Source of the DNA: Ralstonia sp. UNC404CL21Col
GTDB taxonomy: Bacteria > Pseudomonadota > Gammaproteobacteria > Burkholderiales > Burkholderiaceae
Assembly (NCBI RefSeq): GCF_000620465.1
Contig: NZ_JIBE01000004.1
Coordinates: forward strand, 124,001 to 188,000
DNA length: 64,000 nt
Reading direction: 5' to 3'
Part shown: positions 26,729-35,181 of the stretch, one piece after another
Layout of the letters: each line of letters opens with the position of its first letter
Numbering within the stretch: the stretch's first letter is position 1
Notes under the pieces: generated by a model
What the model saw: the letters and a program-made list of their open reading frames with translations, nothing else
What the model was told of the DNA's origin: nothing
Databases searched by the model: none
Made by a program: the position numbers and the translations under genes

Positions 26729-27996
26729 GGTTGGAACTGTTTCGCATCGTATTGGCGGGAGCGGGCGCGATGCTGCTGTGGAGTGCCGCGGCGCAAGCGC
26801 AATGGCAAGGTTCGCCGAGCTATCTACCCGCCGAGAGCGCCGTGCGCGAGGCCGTCGCGCAGTCGCCCGACGTGCTGGCGGCAGAGGCCCGCCGCGATGC
26901 CGTACTGGCCCGCGCTGAGGGCATCCGCGTCGGCACGGCGGAAACGGTGGTGCGTGCCATTGGCCAGGGCCGACAGGTGCGCGACCCTTCCGAGCGCCAT
27001 GCCGAAGGGCAGATTGCCGTGGAACGGCCATTGCGGCTATGGGGCAAAGCGCAAGCCGACGGACAGCTTGCCGATGCGGCTGCCGAGGCCGGCCAGCTTG
27101 CCGTCAAGGACGCGCGCCATGAGGCATCGCGGCAGGTTCTCGCCTTGTGGTTTGCAGCCGTGCGTGCAGGTCAGGCACGCCAAGCGGCGCAGGAGAATGC
27201 CAAGGCGGCCACCGATCTGGCGACGCTGACGGCCCGCCGGGTGCAACTGGGTGATGCCTCTCGCCTGGAGGCTGAGCTGGCCGCAGCCGACCGCGCGCGC
27301 ATGCAGGCCGCGCTGGCGACCGCCGAGGCGGCGGAGCGGACAGCGCTGGCGGAGCTGCAAGCCCGGTTTCCGGGACTCGGCCATCTCGCGTTGAGCGCCG
27401 ATGCCGGACTCGCAGCGTTGCCGCGCGACCCACAGGATCCGCCAGATCGATTACGTGTCCAGTACATCCAGGACAGTCACGAATACCGGCTTGCCATGGC
27501 AGAAGAGGCGCAGGCGCAGCAGATGGCCAAGCGTGCCGATCTGGACCGTCGGCCCGACCCGACTGTCGGCATGTTCGTTACGGTGGAACGCGGCGGCGCC
27601 GAACGCATCATGGGCGTGAGCGTTGCCATGCCGATCGGTTCGGCGCATCGGCGCTCAGCGGCAGTGGCGGCCGCTGCCGATGCAGAAACGGCGGCACGGC
27701 GCAGGCTGGGTGCGGAGCGGCGGCTGGGTGCCGAATTCGATGTTCTCTACGGCAACTTGCAAGGCAAGCGGGCCAGCGCGCAAGCGCAGATGGAAGCGGC
27801 CACGCTGCAAAAGAGCGCTTCCGACAGGGCTACCCGTGCGTATCGCGCAGGGGAGTCGGGCTTGACCGAGCTATTGGCCGCGCGCCGCAGTCTGGCCGAG
27901 GCGCAACTGGCCGAGCGGCTTGCCCGCGTCGACCTGCTGGAAGCCGACAGCCGCCTTCAACTCGATCTGCATCGGATGTGGGATTTCGACGATTGA
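26725..27996 (+). CDS. Outer-membrane efflux protein (CzcC/TolC family)
   Basis: A 423-residue outer-membrane factor. A signal peptide ends near SAAAQAQ (about residue 27). The body is long alpha-helical coiled coil rich in Ala, Arg, Gln and Glu, with a repeated TolC-like structure, for example AEAERTALAELQARF and the C-terminal RAGESGLTELLAARRSLAEA. It should form the trimeric exit duct of the RND system. Its ATG overlaps the stop of the pump gene by four bases. The order B-A-C differs from classical czcCBA. Confidence 0.88.
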   Translation: MRLELFRIVLAGAGAMLLWSAAAQAQWQGSPSYLPAESAVREAVAQSPDVLAAEARRDAVLARAEGIRVGTAETVVRAIGQGRQVRDPSERHAEGQIAVERPLRLWGKAQADGQLADAAAEAGQLAVKDARHEASRQVLALWFAAVRAGQARQAAQENAKAATDLATLTARRVQLGDASRLEAELAAADRARMQAALATAEAAERTALAELQARFPGLGHLALSADAGLAALPRDPQDPPDRLRVQYIQDSHEYRLAMAEEAQAQQMAKRADLDRRPDPTVGMFVTVERGGAERIMGVSVAMPIGSAHRRSAAVAAAADAETAARRRLGAERRLGAEFDVLYGNLQGKRASAQAQMEAATLQKSASDRATRAYRAGESGLTELLAARRSLAEAQLAERLARVDLLEADSRLQLDLHRMWDFDD

Positions 27997-28041
27997 CCTG
28001 CAACCGCTTGACCGCCCACTCAACACATTCTGGATAACGCT

Positions 28042-28566
28042 ATGCAAACCGAACTGAAATATTCGCCCACGATGCGCGCGCTCCACTGGCTGGTGGTCCT
28101 GGCGGTGTCGATCGCCGTCGTGGCCATCGAGATCATGGATTTCTTCCCGAAAGGCAGTGCCGAGCGCGCAGCGCTATTTATTGTTCACCAGACAGCGGGG
28201 CTCTCCGTGCTCGCCTTGATGGTGTTGCGCCTGTTGGCCCGGGTGGCCACGCAGGCCCCGCCACCGGTTCCGGGCACACCGCTAGTGCAGCTTGCGGCGC
28301 GACTCACGCATGGCGTGCTCTACGTCCTGATGGTCGGGATGCCCGTTCTGGGCCTGTTGGCACTGGCTTGGGGCGGCAAGCCGATTCAACCGTTCGGGCT
28401 GAATCTGCCGCTGGCGCTTACGCAAGACAAGACCCTGGCGCACTGGTCCAAGGAAATTCATGAGTCAGGCGCCACGCTCGTCTATATCGCGGTCGGGCTG
28501 CACGCCGCTGCGGCGCTCTGGCACGAGTTCATCCTGAAGGATCGGCTGCTGCGCCGCATGCTGTAG
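28042..28566 (+). CDS. Cytochrome b561-family protein
   Basis: A 174-residue four-helix membrane protein. Candidate haem-ligating His residues are in MRALHWLVVL (His15), FIVHQTAGL, RLTHGVLY and the last helix, VGLHAAAALWHEF. This is the prokaryotic di-haem b561 layout (CybB type), which shuttles electrons between quinol and periplasmic partners and can relieve superoxide. It lies 45 bp after the czcC-like gene and 19 bp before the P1B-ATPase. Its role beside metal pumps may be redox control of iron or copper (inference). Confidence 0.88.
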   Translation: MQTELKYSPTMRALHWLVVLAVSIAVVAIEIMDFFPKGSAERAALFIVHQTAGLSVLALMVLRLLARVATQAPPPVPGTPLVQLAARLTHGVLYVLMVGMPVLGLLALAWGGKPIQPFGLNLPLALTQDKTLAHWSKEIHESGATLVYIAVGLHAAAALWHEFILKDRLLRRML

Positions 28567-28585
28567 CCAACATGGGCATGAGCAC

Positions 28586-30907
28586 ATGAAGACCGCCCTG
28601 ACAACGAGCCCCACGATGCACTCCACGCGCCTGCTCGCCAACGTTGCGTTGCTTGCCGTGTCAGCGCTGACCTTGGCGGCGGGGTTATGGGCGCGGTATG
28701 TCGGTGCCGATGCGCTGGCGCAGCAACTCTGGCTGATCGGCGTGGTGCCGAACTGGGTCGCGCTGGTCGCCGCGATTGTTCGCTCACTGATGCGACGGCA
28801 GGCCGGCGTGGATGTGCTGGCGGTGATGTCGATCAGCTTTGCGCTCCTGTCTGGCGAGGTGCTGGTCGCTGCGGTCATTGCGTTGATGCTCGCGACGGGC
28901 CGCACGTTGGAAGACTTCGCCCAGGCGCGCGCACAGCGCGAGATGACCGCGTTGCTCGGCCACGCGCCCAAGCGGGCGAATCGCTTCGACGACGGTCAGT
29001 GGCGCCAAGTCAGTCTGGAGGCGGTCCAAGCCGGTGACCGGTTGCTGGTGCGGCACGGCGAAGTCGTACCGGTGGACGGTACGCTGTCCGAGCCCGCCGA
29101 TCTCGATGAATCCACGTTGACCGGAGAATCGCTCACCCGCCATCGGTGGGCCGCAGATGCCATTTGCAGCGGCGTGCTCAATGTGGGCGCCGCTTTCGAA
29201 ATGATCGCGAGCGCGTCAGCCGAGAAGAGCACGTTTGCCGGCGTTGTCCGCCTGGTCGGTGCGGCGCAGTCAGAGCGCAGCCCTTCGGTGAGGCTGGCTG
29301 ACCGATACGCCTTTGCCTTTGGCGGCGTCGCCATTCTTCTGGCCGGGGCAAGCTGGATCCTCACGGGCGATTCGGCGCGTTGTCTTGCCGTGCTCGTTGT
29401 CGCCACGCCGTGTCCGTTGATCCTTGCGGTGCCGGTCGCCATCGTTTCCGGGTTGTCGCGTTGCGCCAAACGGGGCGTACTCGCCAAAGGCGGCAGCGCG
29501 CTGGAGCGACTGGCATTGGCCGACACGCTGTTCTTCGACAAAACGGGCACGCTGACCAGCGGATATGCACGATTGGTCGATGTTGAATGCGCACCGGAGT
29601 ACGCGTCCGATGTTGTGCTTGGGCTGGCCGGTTCACTCGCGCAGGCGTCGAATCACGTTACGGCAGAAGCCGTCGCCAAGGCCGCGCGCGAGCAGGGCGC
29701 CACGCTGCGATTGCCAAGCGCGGTTGTCGAAAGTCCCGGAGCGGGCGTCTGCGGCCGCGTTGAAGGGCATGTCGTTGCCATCGGCGCGTTGCCTTATGTC
29801 TTGGGTTCAGCCGCCGTGCCGGCCTGGGTGGAAGCGTTCGTCAAGCGCGTGAGCTATGCCGGTGCGTCGGCCGTCTTTGTCGGCGTAGACGGGGCACTGG
29901 TGGGCGCATTGCAGTTGATCGACCGCGTTCGCCTAGAGGCCCCTCGTGCGCTGCGCCTCCTGCGCCGAGAGGGCATCGTCCGGCAGGCGATGTTGACTGG
30001 CGATCGACCAGACGTTGCGGAATCGGTCGGATCCATGCTGGGGGTGACGGAGATCTATGCGTCGTTGTCGCCGGCGGCCAAGCTCGCAGCGATTCGGGAT
30101 GCCCGCGTAAACGGCACAGTCATCATGGTCGGTGACGGCGTCAACGATGCACCTGCGCTGGCTGCGGCAGACATTGGCGTGGCCATGGGTGCGCGCGGCG
30201 CGGCCGCCTCTTCGGAGGCTGCAGACGTTGTCTTGCTGGTGGACCGCCTGGACCGGCTCGTTGATGCGGTCCGGATCGCGCACCGCACACGCCGCATCGC
30301 GCTGCAGAGCGTGATGATCGGCATGTCGTTGTCGCTGGCGGCCATGGTTGTGGCAGCACTGGGCCATCTACCGCCGTTGGCGGGCGCACTGCTGCAGGAA
30401 GTGATTGATGTATTGGCAATCGCCAACGCGTTACGCGCGCTGTTGCCCAATCAAGCTGGAGCGGCCCGTTCAATGATCTCTGCAGACGTCGAACGTCTGA
30501 AGGCCGAACACGCCGAGCTAGAGCCCATTCTCAGCCGCATCCGCGTCGTTGCAGACGCGCTGCCCCATATGGCCGGCGCAGCGGCAAAAGCCGCGCTGCT
30601 ATCGCTCAACCAATCGTTGGCCGACGTCCTGCTGCCGCATGAGCGCCGTGACGACACCCAGCTGTACCCGGACGTCGCGCGCCTGCTCGGCGGAGACGAC
30701 CCGATGGCGGCAATGAGCGCCATGCATCGCGAGATATTCCGCGTGACGAACCTGTTGGATCGCATCGTGGCGGATGTTTCCCCCGACGGACCCGATGCCG
30801 CCGTCACACAAGAGTTGCAACGCCTGCTGTATGGCCTCGATGCCATCTTGCGGCTGCATTGCGCACAAGAAGACGAACTGTTCCACGTGCTGGGTCGAGA
30901 GGCCTGA
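28586..30907 (+). CDS. P1B-type metal ATPase (TPC motif) with C-terminal hemerythrin-like domain
   Basis: A 773-residue heavy-metal ATPase. Motifs are the actuator STLTGES, the membrane metal motif TPCPLI in place of CPC, the phosphorylation site FFDKTGTLTSG and VGDGVNDAPALAAADIG. No N-terminal CxxC metal-binding domain is present. The last 145 residues form a separate four-helix region with His and Glu at helix ends (LKAEHAELEPILSR, LLPHERRDD, SAMHREIFR, LHCAQEDELFHVL), typical of hemerythrin-like domains. TPC plus hemerythrin is the signature of the P1B-5 group, reported to export nickel and iron (Nia of Sinorhizobium). Confidence 0.88.
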   Translation: MKTALTTSPTMHSTRLLANVALLAVSALTLAAGLWARYVGADALAQQLWLIGVVPNWVALVAAIVRSLMRRQAGVDVLAVMSISFALLSGEVLVAAVIALMLATGRTLEDFAQARAQREMTALLGHAPKRANRFDDGQWRQVSLEAVQAGDRLLVRHGEVVPVDGTLSEPADLDESTLTGESLTRHRWAADAICSGVLNVGAAFEMIASASAEKSTFAGVVRLVGAAQSERSPSVRLADRYAFAFGGVAILLAGASWILTGDSARCLAVLVVATPCPLILAVPVAIVSGLSRCAKRGVLAKGGSALERLALADTLFFDKTGTLTSGYARLVDVECAPEYASDVVLGLAGSLAQASNHVTAEAVAKAAREQGATLRLPSAVVESPGAGVCGRVEGHVVAIGALPYVLGSAAVPAWVEAFVKRVSYAGASAVFVGVDGALVGALQLIDRVRLEAPRALRLLRREGIVRQAMLTGDRPDVAESVGSMLGVTEIYASLSPAAKLAAIRDARVNGTVIMVGDGVNDAPALAAADIGVAMGARGAAASSEAADVVLLVDRLDRLVDAVRIAHRTRRIALQSVMIGMSLSLAAMVVAALGHLPPLAGALLQEVIDVLAIANALRALLPNQAGAARSMISADVERLKAEHAELEPILSRIRVVADALPHMAGAAAKAALLSLNQSLADVLLPHERRDDTQLYPDVARLLGGDDPMAAMSAMHREIFRVTNLLDRIVADVSPDGPDAAVTQELQRLLYGLDAILRLHCAQEDELFHVLGREA

Positions 30908-30912
30908 ACGCC

Positions 30913-31557
30913 ATGACAAACCTGCTCGCGTTGTTTGCGACCCTCTTTTTGCTGAACGTGATGCCGGCCTTCGCCCCGCCGACGTGGATGGTCATGTCAT
31001 GGGTTGGCTTCTCTCGGCCCGATGCGAATCCAGCGCTTCTTGCAGGCGTGGCTGCCTGCGCGGCAACCCTCGGCCGCCTGGTCCTTGCGCGGCTGTCCTG
31101 CACGCTGGTACGCAACCGCTGGATGCGCGAGGCGGATCGTCAGAACATCGATGTGGTGCGCGCGTGGTTGGAAGACCGCAAGGGTATGACGGTCGGCCTG
31201 ATGCTTGCCTACGCGTTTAGCCCCTTCCCATCCAACTACATCTTCATTGCGTACGGTTTGACCGGGATGCGGCTATGGCTGATCGGCGTTCCGTTCTTCA
31301 TCGGCCGCTGGATCAGCTACCTGACCTGGACGCACATTGCCCAGGTCGGCGCCCGGTATCTGGATGCGGAGGCGGAGATCGACGGGGCGTATATGGGCGT
31401 GTATTTCGTCGTGTCGCAGGTGGCGTTTCTTACGCTCGTTTATGGGTTCGCCAAAGTGGATTGGGGACACTTCTTGCAAACGAAGCGGCTGCGCTGGCGG
31501 CGCCTGCGGGGCCTCGAATCGGCGTCCGAAGAGACGAGCGCACCGGCAAAGAGATGA
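30913..31557 (+). CDS. Conserved integral membrane protein next to the P1B-ATPase
   Basis: A 214-residue membrane protein with about five hydrophobic segments, starting MTNLLALFATLFLLNVMPAF. Notable phrases are APPTWMVMSW near residue 22 and FSPFPSNYIFIAYGL near residue 108. It resembles small VTT/YqaA-like membrane proteins, but not strongly enough to name it. It begins 5 bp after the ATPase stop, so it is probably cotranscribed and may assist metal or lipid handling. The tail is Arg-rich and cytoplasmic by the positive-inside rule. Confidence 0.7.
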   Translation: MTNLLALFATLFLLNVMPAFAPPTWMVMSWVGFSRPDANPALLAGVAACAATLGRLVLARLSCTLVRNRWMREADRQNIDVVRAWLEDRKGMTVGLMLAYAFSPFPSNYIFIAYGLTGMRLWLIGVPFFIGRWISYLTWTHIAQVGARYLDAEAEIDGAYMGVYFVVSQVAFLTLVYGFAKVDWGHFLQTKRLRWRRLRGLESASEETSAPAKR

Positions 31558-31639
31558 ATTTGGCTCTGACGCCTTTGCCTGGTGCTCAGGCAACAGTGTC
31601 ATTTTTACCGTCGCCTGTACGCCACGTTTGTACACAACG

Positions 31640-31661
31640 AATGTATTTAGATAAATACATT
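31640..31661. promoter_or_regulatory. AT-rich 22-bp palindrome (candidate operator)
   Basis: Perfect 9-bp arms AATGTATTT and AAATACATT are separated by AGAT. The half-site resembles the ATGYATTT half of NsrR operators, but NsrR arms are normally one to three bases apart, not four. It lies 134 bp before the Cys-rich gene, with a terminator between them. Confidence 0.5.
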
Positions 31662-31714
31662 TGAACTCGGCGCTGATACATTGGCTTTGAGAGCTCGCTC
31701 TCCCCACGGTCTTG

Positions 31715-31752
31715 AAGGCGGTCCACCTCTCTCCGGACCGCCTTTATTTTTT
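31715..31752 (+). terminator. Rho-independent terminator upstream of the Cys-rich gene
   Basis: A 10-bp perfect stem, AAGGCGGTCC (31715-31724) with GGACCGCCTT (31735-31744), is followed by TTATTTTTT-like sequence. It may end the metal efflux operon or a short leader/sRNA that starts near the palindrome at 31640. A second hairpin, GAGAGC (31689-31694) with GCTCTC (31697-31702), lies just before it. Confidence 0.8.
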
Positions 31753-31795
31753 CCGTGGGACGGTGCCTGGGCAGGAAAATTGCGCATCTGGAGGT

Positions 31796-32170
31796 ATGTC
31801 ATGCAGATTCACGCCAACCATGCCTTTTGCACGGGACAGCCGATCGAGCCCTGCCGGCGCCACCAACGCGCGGTCGTCCGACCGTTTTCTCGAATGCGCC
31901 CAGGAATGTGAGCGCCTGGCGTTGTCCCCGCGCGTCCCGCCCCGCATCGCCGCCGTGGCGCGCGAGTGCAGCCATTTCTGCTACATGGCCGCCGCGCTGC
32001 CGGGTGTCGAAACCGAGCATTCCTCGTACTTCATCTATCGCAGTTGCATGGAGCACTGCGCGGGCTTGGCGTTCGCCTGTGCCGGCTTGAGCGGGGCGGC
32101 GCAGTGTGCCGAACTGTGCTGTGAGTGCGAGGCGCTTTGCCATGAACGCTGTGGCCGCGCGGTTTTGTGA
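31796..32170 (+). CDS. Cys-rich four-helix protein, putative copper/metal binding (DUF326-like)
   Basis: Up to 124 residues with about 14 Cys spaced as C-x3-C pairs on helices: FLECAQECERL, ARECSHFCYM, YRSCMEHCAGL and CCECEALCHERC. This is the pattern of DUF326/Csp-like four-helix copper-storage proteins. The start is unclear. ATG 31796 is too close to the GGAGG, and ATG 31820 has no clear site. The best-placed ATG (31801) is in another frame that ends at 31911. A single-base frameshift near the N-terminus is therefore possible. Proximity to metal pumps fits metal buffering. Confidence 0.7.
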   Translation: MSCRFTPTMPFARDSRSSPAGATNARSSDRFLECAQECERLALSPRVPPRIAAVARECSHFCYMAAALPGVETEHSSYFIYRSCMEHCAGLAFACAGLSGAAQCAELCCECEALCHERCGRAVL

Positions 32171-32296
32171 AACCCGGTGCCGTCTGCATGGGACGCCCCT
32201 TCCTGACGTTGCGCCTGCAGTAAAAGGTGCGGCCGCGTTTGCTGCACCCTACAATGCCTTGGCTGGCAACCTGCCGGCTTCCACTTGGCGGCTCCA

Positions 32297-33865
32297 ATGC
32301 AACTGCCCTACGGCGTATTAAAGGTCCTTCCTGAACCGTATATCGTCGTAGACGAGCGGCTCTTCATCGTGTTCGCCAATACAGCGGCGCGCGACATGCT
32401 CATGCTCCCGCATCAAGAGGGGCGGGCGCTCGATCTGCGGACGGATGCGCTCGATGCCGTTTCGGCCGCCATGCATCGCGCTTCACCGCAAACGATTGAA
32501 TTCGATGGGCCGGGCGGCGCCCGCTTCCAGGCGGAGGTCCTGCCTGAAGGCGAAGAGGCGACGCCCCGCCGCGCGATCATTCGTTTCCACCGCGTTATCG
32601 ACAACGTCGAGCACCCCCGTAGCGAGACACACGACGCCTTTCAAGACGAGGCGATGCTGCGCATGGCGGTTGAGGCAGCAGAGATCGGGACGTTCTATTG
32701 CCCGATGCCGCTGCACAAGATCGTCTGGAATGCGAAGTGCAAAGAGCATTTCTGGCTCCCGGCCGATGCCGATGTCGATATCGACGTCTTCTACGCACGG
32801 CTTCACCCTGACGACGTTGCACATACGCGCGAGGCGGTTGAAGCGGCGGTGTATCGCGCCATGCCGTACGACATCGAATACCGGACGCTGTCGCCATCGG
32901 GCGATGTGCGATGGCTGCGGGCGATGGGCCGCACGCGGTATTCCGAATCGGGCGACCCCGTTCAGTTTGACGGCATCACGATCGACATCACCAAGCAGAA
33001 ATTGGTGGAAAAGGAGCGGGACCGGCTCCTGGAGCATGAGCGGCTGCGCCGGCAGGAAGCCCAAACCGCAAGCTCGCTCAAAGACGCGTTGATCGCGACG
33101 GTTTCGCACGAACTGCGCACGCCGCTGAACGCAATCAAGGCGTGGACCGAGGTGCTGGCCGCCAAAGCGGCTGACCCTGAGGCCGTCATGCGATGCGTCG
33201 AGGTGCTGCATCGAAACATCGATGCGCAGGCGCGGCTGGTGGACGATCTGCTGGATGTCAATCGCGCGGCAACCGACAAGCTGGTCATTGAACGTGAGCC
33301 GCTGCGGATCGAGAACATTGTCTCGGCGGAGGTCCAAAGCTGGATGCCGATCGCGCAACGCAAGCAGATCGAGTTGCGCTACCGGCTGGAAGCCGGCGGC
33401 CCCGTGGTGGGCGACGCGGTGCGTCTGCGCCAGATCATCTCCAACGTGCTCAGCAACGCCATGCGCTACACGCCTGCAGGCGGGCACATCGACGTTGCCG
33501 TCACCGTGGACGGACCGCTCGTTAAAGTCGCCATGTCCGACAGCGGCAAAGGCATCCCGCCGGAGAAACTCGAAACGATCTTTGAGCCATTTGCGCAGCT
33601 GGGCGCGTCGCGTCCCAGCGATCATGGCGGCTTGGGTCTCGGGCTTGCCATCGCCCGCAAACTGGCCACGCTGCATGGCGGCACGTTGACGGCGACCAGC
33701 GCGGGCGAAGGGAAGGGCGCCACGTTCGCCCTGGCGTTGCCGCTGGAGGCCGTGACCGCAGCGACGATCGGCACGATTGACGCCGGCGCGAGGAATCCAC
33801 CGGAAGACGTGCCGGTTGCTGCGGCGTTGTTGGCGGCGCCGCTCGCCGCTGTATCCGTGTCGTGA
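32297..33865 (+). CDS. Soluble PAS-domain sensor histidine kinase (orphan)
   Basis: A 522-residue kinase with no membrane segment. A first PAS-like domain spans about 10-105. A second, with FYARLHPDDVAHTREAVEAA and a PAC tail QFDGITIDITKQK, spans about 115-235. HisKA has the His in TVSHELRTPLNAIKAW near residue 270. The ATPase domain shows NVLSNAMRYTPAGG, DSGKGIPPEKLETIFEPF and HGGLGLGLAIARKL. No response regulator lies next to it. Its signal is unknown. The last 40 residues are Ala/Pro-rich and probably disordered. Confidence 0.9.
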   Translation: MQLPYGVLKVLPEPYIVVDERLFIVFANTAARDMLMLPHQEGRALDLRTDALDAVSAAMHRASPQTIEFDGPGGARFQAEVLPEGEEATPRRAIIRFHRVIDNVEHPRSETHDAFQDEAMLRMAVEAAEIGTFYCPMPLHKIVWNAKCKEHFWLPADADVDIDVFYARLHPDDVAHTREAVEAAVYRAMPYDIEYRTLSPSGDVRWLRAMGRTRYSESGDPVQFDGITIDITKQKLVEKERDRLLEHERLRRQEAQTASSLKDALIATVSHELRTPLNAIKAWTEVLAAKAADPEAVMRCVEVLHRNIDAQARLVDDLLDVNRAATDKLVIEREPLRIENIVSAEVQSWMPIAQRKQIELRYRLEAGGPVVGDAVRLRQIISNVLSNAMRYTPAGGHIDVAVTVDGPLVKVAMSDSGKGIPPEKLETIFEPFAQLGASRPSDHGGLGLGLAIARKLATLHGGTLTATSAGEGKGATFALALPLEAVTAATIGTIDAGARNPPEDVPVAAALLAAPLAAVSVS

Positions 33866-33916
33866 TGCTTCCCGCGGCGAAGCGGCATGGATTGCCGCCG
33901 GGCCGCAATAAGTGAA

Positions 33917-34603
33917 TCAAAGGCGTGCCGACATGTACTGCTCACGCACGGCCAAGCCAGCGTAAGGAAGATTGCTGGCCGTGACGATTGCAAGGTAATC
34001 GGCAAACCGATACTGCAAACGTGCTGTCTGCAGTGGCGACCCGCTCAATGCCTGCGGTGATGCATCACCCACCGCCGACGTTGGCATACCGAGCGCATTG
34101 CGCAACGCATCTGTCGCGCCGTTCCAGGCAGCAGTTGTGTCGCTGGCAGTCATACCGCGCCGGTAGACGTCTATGCCGATGAGGCGGCCGGCTGGACCGA
34201 AGCTGAGCCACAACTCACTGACGGGCGGACCGGCCAGACCCAGCTTATTGGCATCGACGCCGCGGCAGCGAAGATAGCTGTAGCCGTGCTTGACGTCATC
34301 GCACGCAACGCCGTTTTCGTGTGCCCAGCGGGCGGCCTCCTCGGCTGTCGTGCCATCCAGCACGAACCCGCCCGGGACCGGGCGCGCCGGTGCGGACCGA
34401 TCCGCGCGCAAGTGCGCCAGTCCGCTTGCACGCAGCGCGCTGACTTGCTCGGCCGTGGTCTGGTCGACGGGGCAGGGGACGCCAAGCATCGCCAGCACGG
34501 GGCGGGCCGCCTTCAAATGCATCGCCCCGACGAGACCGATCGCCACCGCAAGCGCGGCAACACTGGGCACGGCATAGCGTTGCAGTCGGCGTTGCGGGCT
34601 CAT
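33917..34603 (-). CDS. Membrane-anchored protein of unknown function, partner of the lipoprotein haemoglobin
   Basis: A 228-residue protein with one N-terminal hydrophobic segment (VPSVAALAVAIGLVGAM) and a periplasmic body. It has three Cys (GVPCPVD, GVACDDV, YLRCRG) that could form disulfides. I do not recognise the family. Its start overlaps the stop of the lipoprotein gene by four bases, so the two are made together. It could be an assembly or electron-transfer partner of the haemoglobin, but there is no direct evidence for this. Confidence 0.7.
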   Translation of the reverse strand: MSPQRRLQRYAVPSVAALAVAIGLVGAMHLKAARPVLAMLGVPCPVDQTTAEQVSALRASGLAHLRADRSAPARPVPGGFVLDGTTAEEAARWAHENGVACDDVKHGYSYLRCRGVDANKLGLAGPPVSELWLSFGPAGRLIGIDVYRRGMTASDTTAAWNGATDALRNALGMPTSAVGDASPQALSGSPLQTARLQYRFADYLAIVTASNLPYAGLAVREQYMSARL

Positions 34604-35181
34604 TGGCAGTTCTGGGCGGTGTTAGGGCCCAGGTACTTAGGCATCGGCGACACGATGGACGACTTCAGACCGGTCAGCACAGGAGCCACACGAGAGATGT
34701 ACCCGTCCGGAACGCCATCGGTCTTCATGACAGCCGCGGCGTCGGTGATGAACTGGTCGAATACGCAGCCCGGGATGCCGACGTCGGAGTGTGCCGTCGC
34801 CATGTCCTCACACATGATGGTGGCGCCGTCCGCCGAGACTTTTCCTGGATAGCTGAACGGGCCGCCAAACAGCGCCTTGAACTGGAGGTTCAGGCAAGCC
34901 TTCAGGCGTCCCACCGTATCGTGCCCGGGTTGGCCGATGTTGGCGAAGTACGGCGCTTCTTTGGGATCCGCCAGCAAACCGGACACCGCGTCGTCGACCA
35001 CCTTTGAAATGGCTGCCGGTGCGCTGGCGTCTCCGCCAAGCCCCGCCCACATGTCGGCGTTTTGCGGAAACTGTGCCGTCGCCGCCGTCGATGCCATCGA
35101 CATGGGTGCATCGTCGCCGCCTCCGCATGCACTCAGCGTCGCGGTGGTCAGCGTCAAAGCCAATAGCAGTGCTCGCTTCAT
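34600..35181 (-). CDS. Lipoprotein with a group-1 truncated haemoglobin-like domain
   Basis: A 193-residue protein. The signal ends in a lipobox (LTTATLSAC) near residue 19, followed by a Gly/Asp/Ser-rich linker. From about residue 50 the sequence follows group-1 truncated haemoglobins: SGLLADPKEAPYFANIG, RLKACLNLQFKALFGGPFSY, then MATAHSDVGIPGCVFDQF with the His expected to ligate haem. Three additional Cys could be disulfide-bonded. It should be anchored in the periplasm, unusual for this globin class. ATG 35181 follows AAGGAG. Haem binding is inferred. Confidence 0.75.
   Translation of the reverse strand: MKRALLLALTLTTATLSACGGGDDAPMSMASTAATAQFPQNADMWAGLGGDASAPAAISKVVDDAVSGLLADPKEAPYFANIGQPGHDTVGRLKACLNLQFKALFGGPFSYPGKVSADGATIMCEDMATAHSDVGIPGCVFDQFITDAAAVMKTDGVPDGYISRVAPVLTGLKSSIVSPMPKYLGPNTAQNCQ

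Noticed and set aside
31275-31664. 129-residue plus-strand frame ending near the palindrome
   Set aside because: It overlaps the membrane-protein gene in another frame and lacks a start signal or family features.
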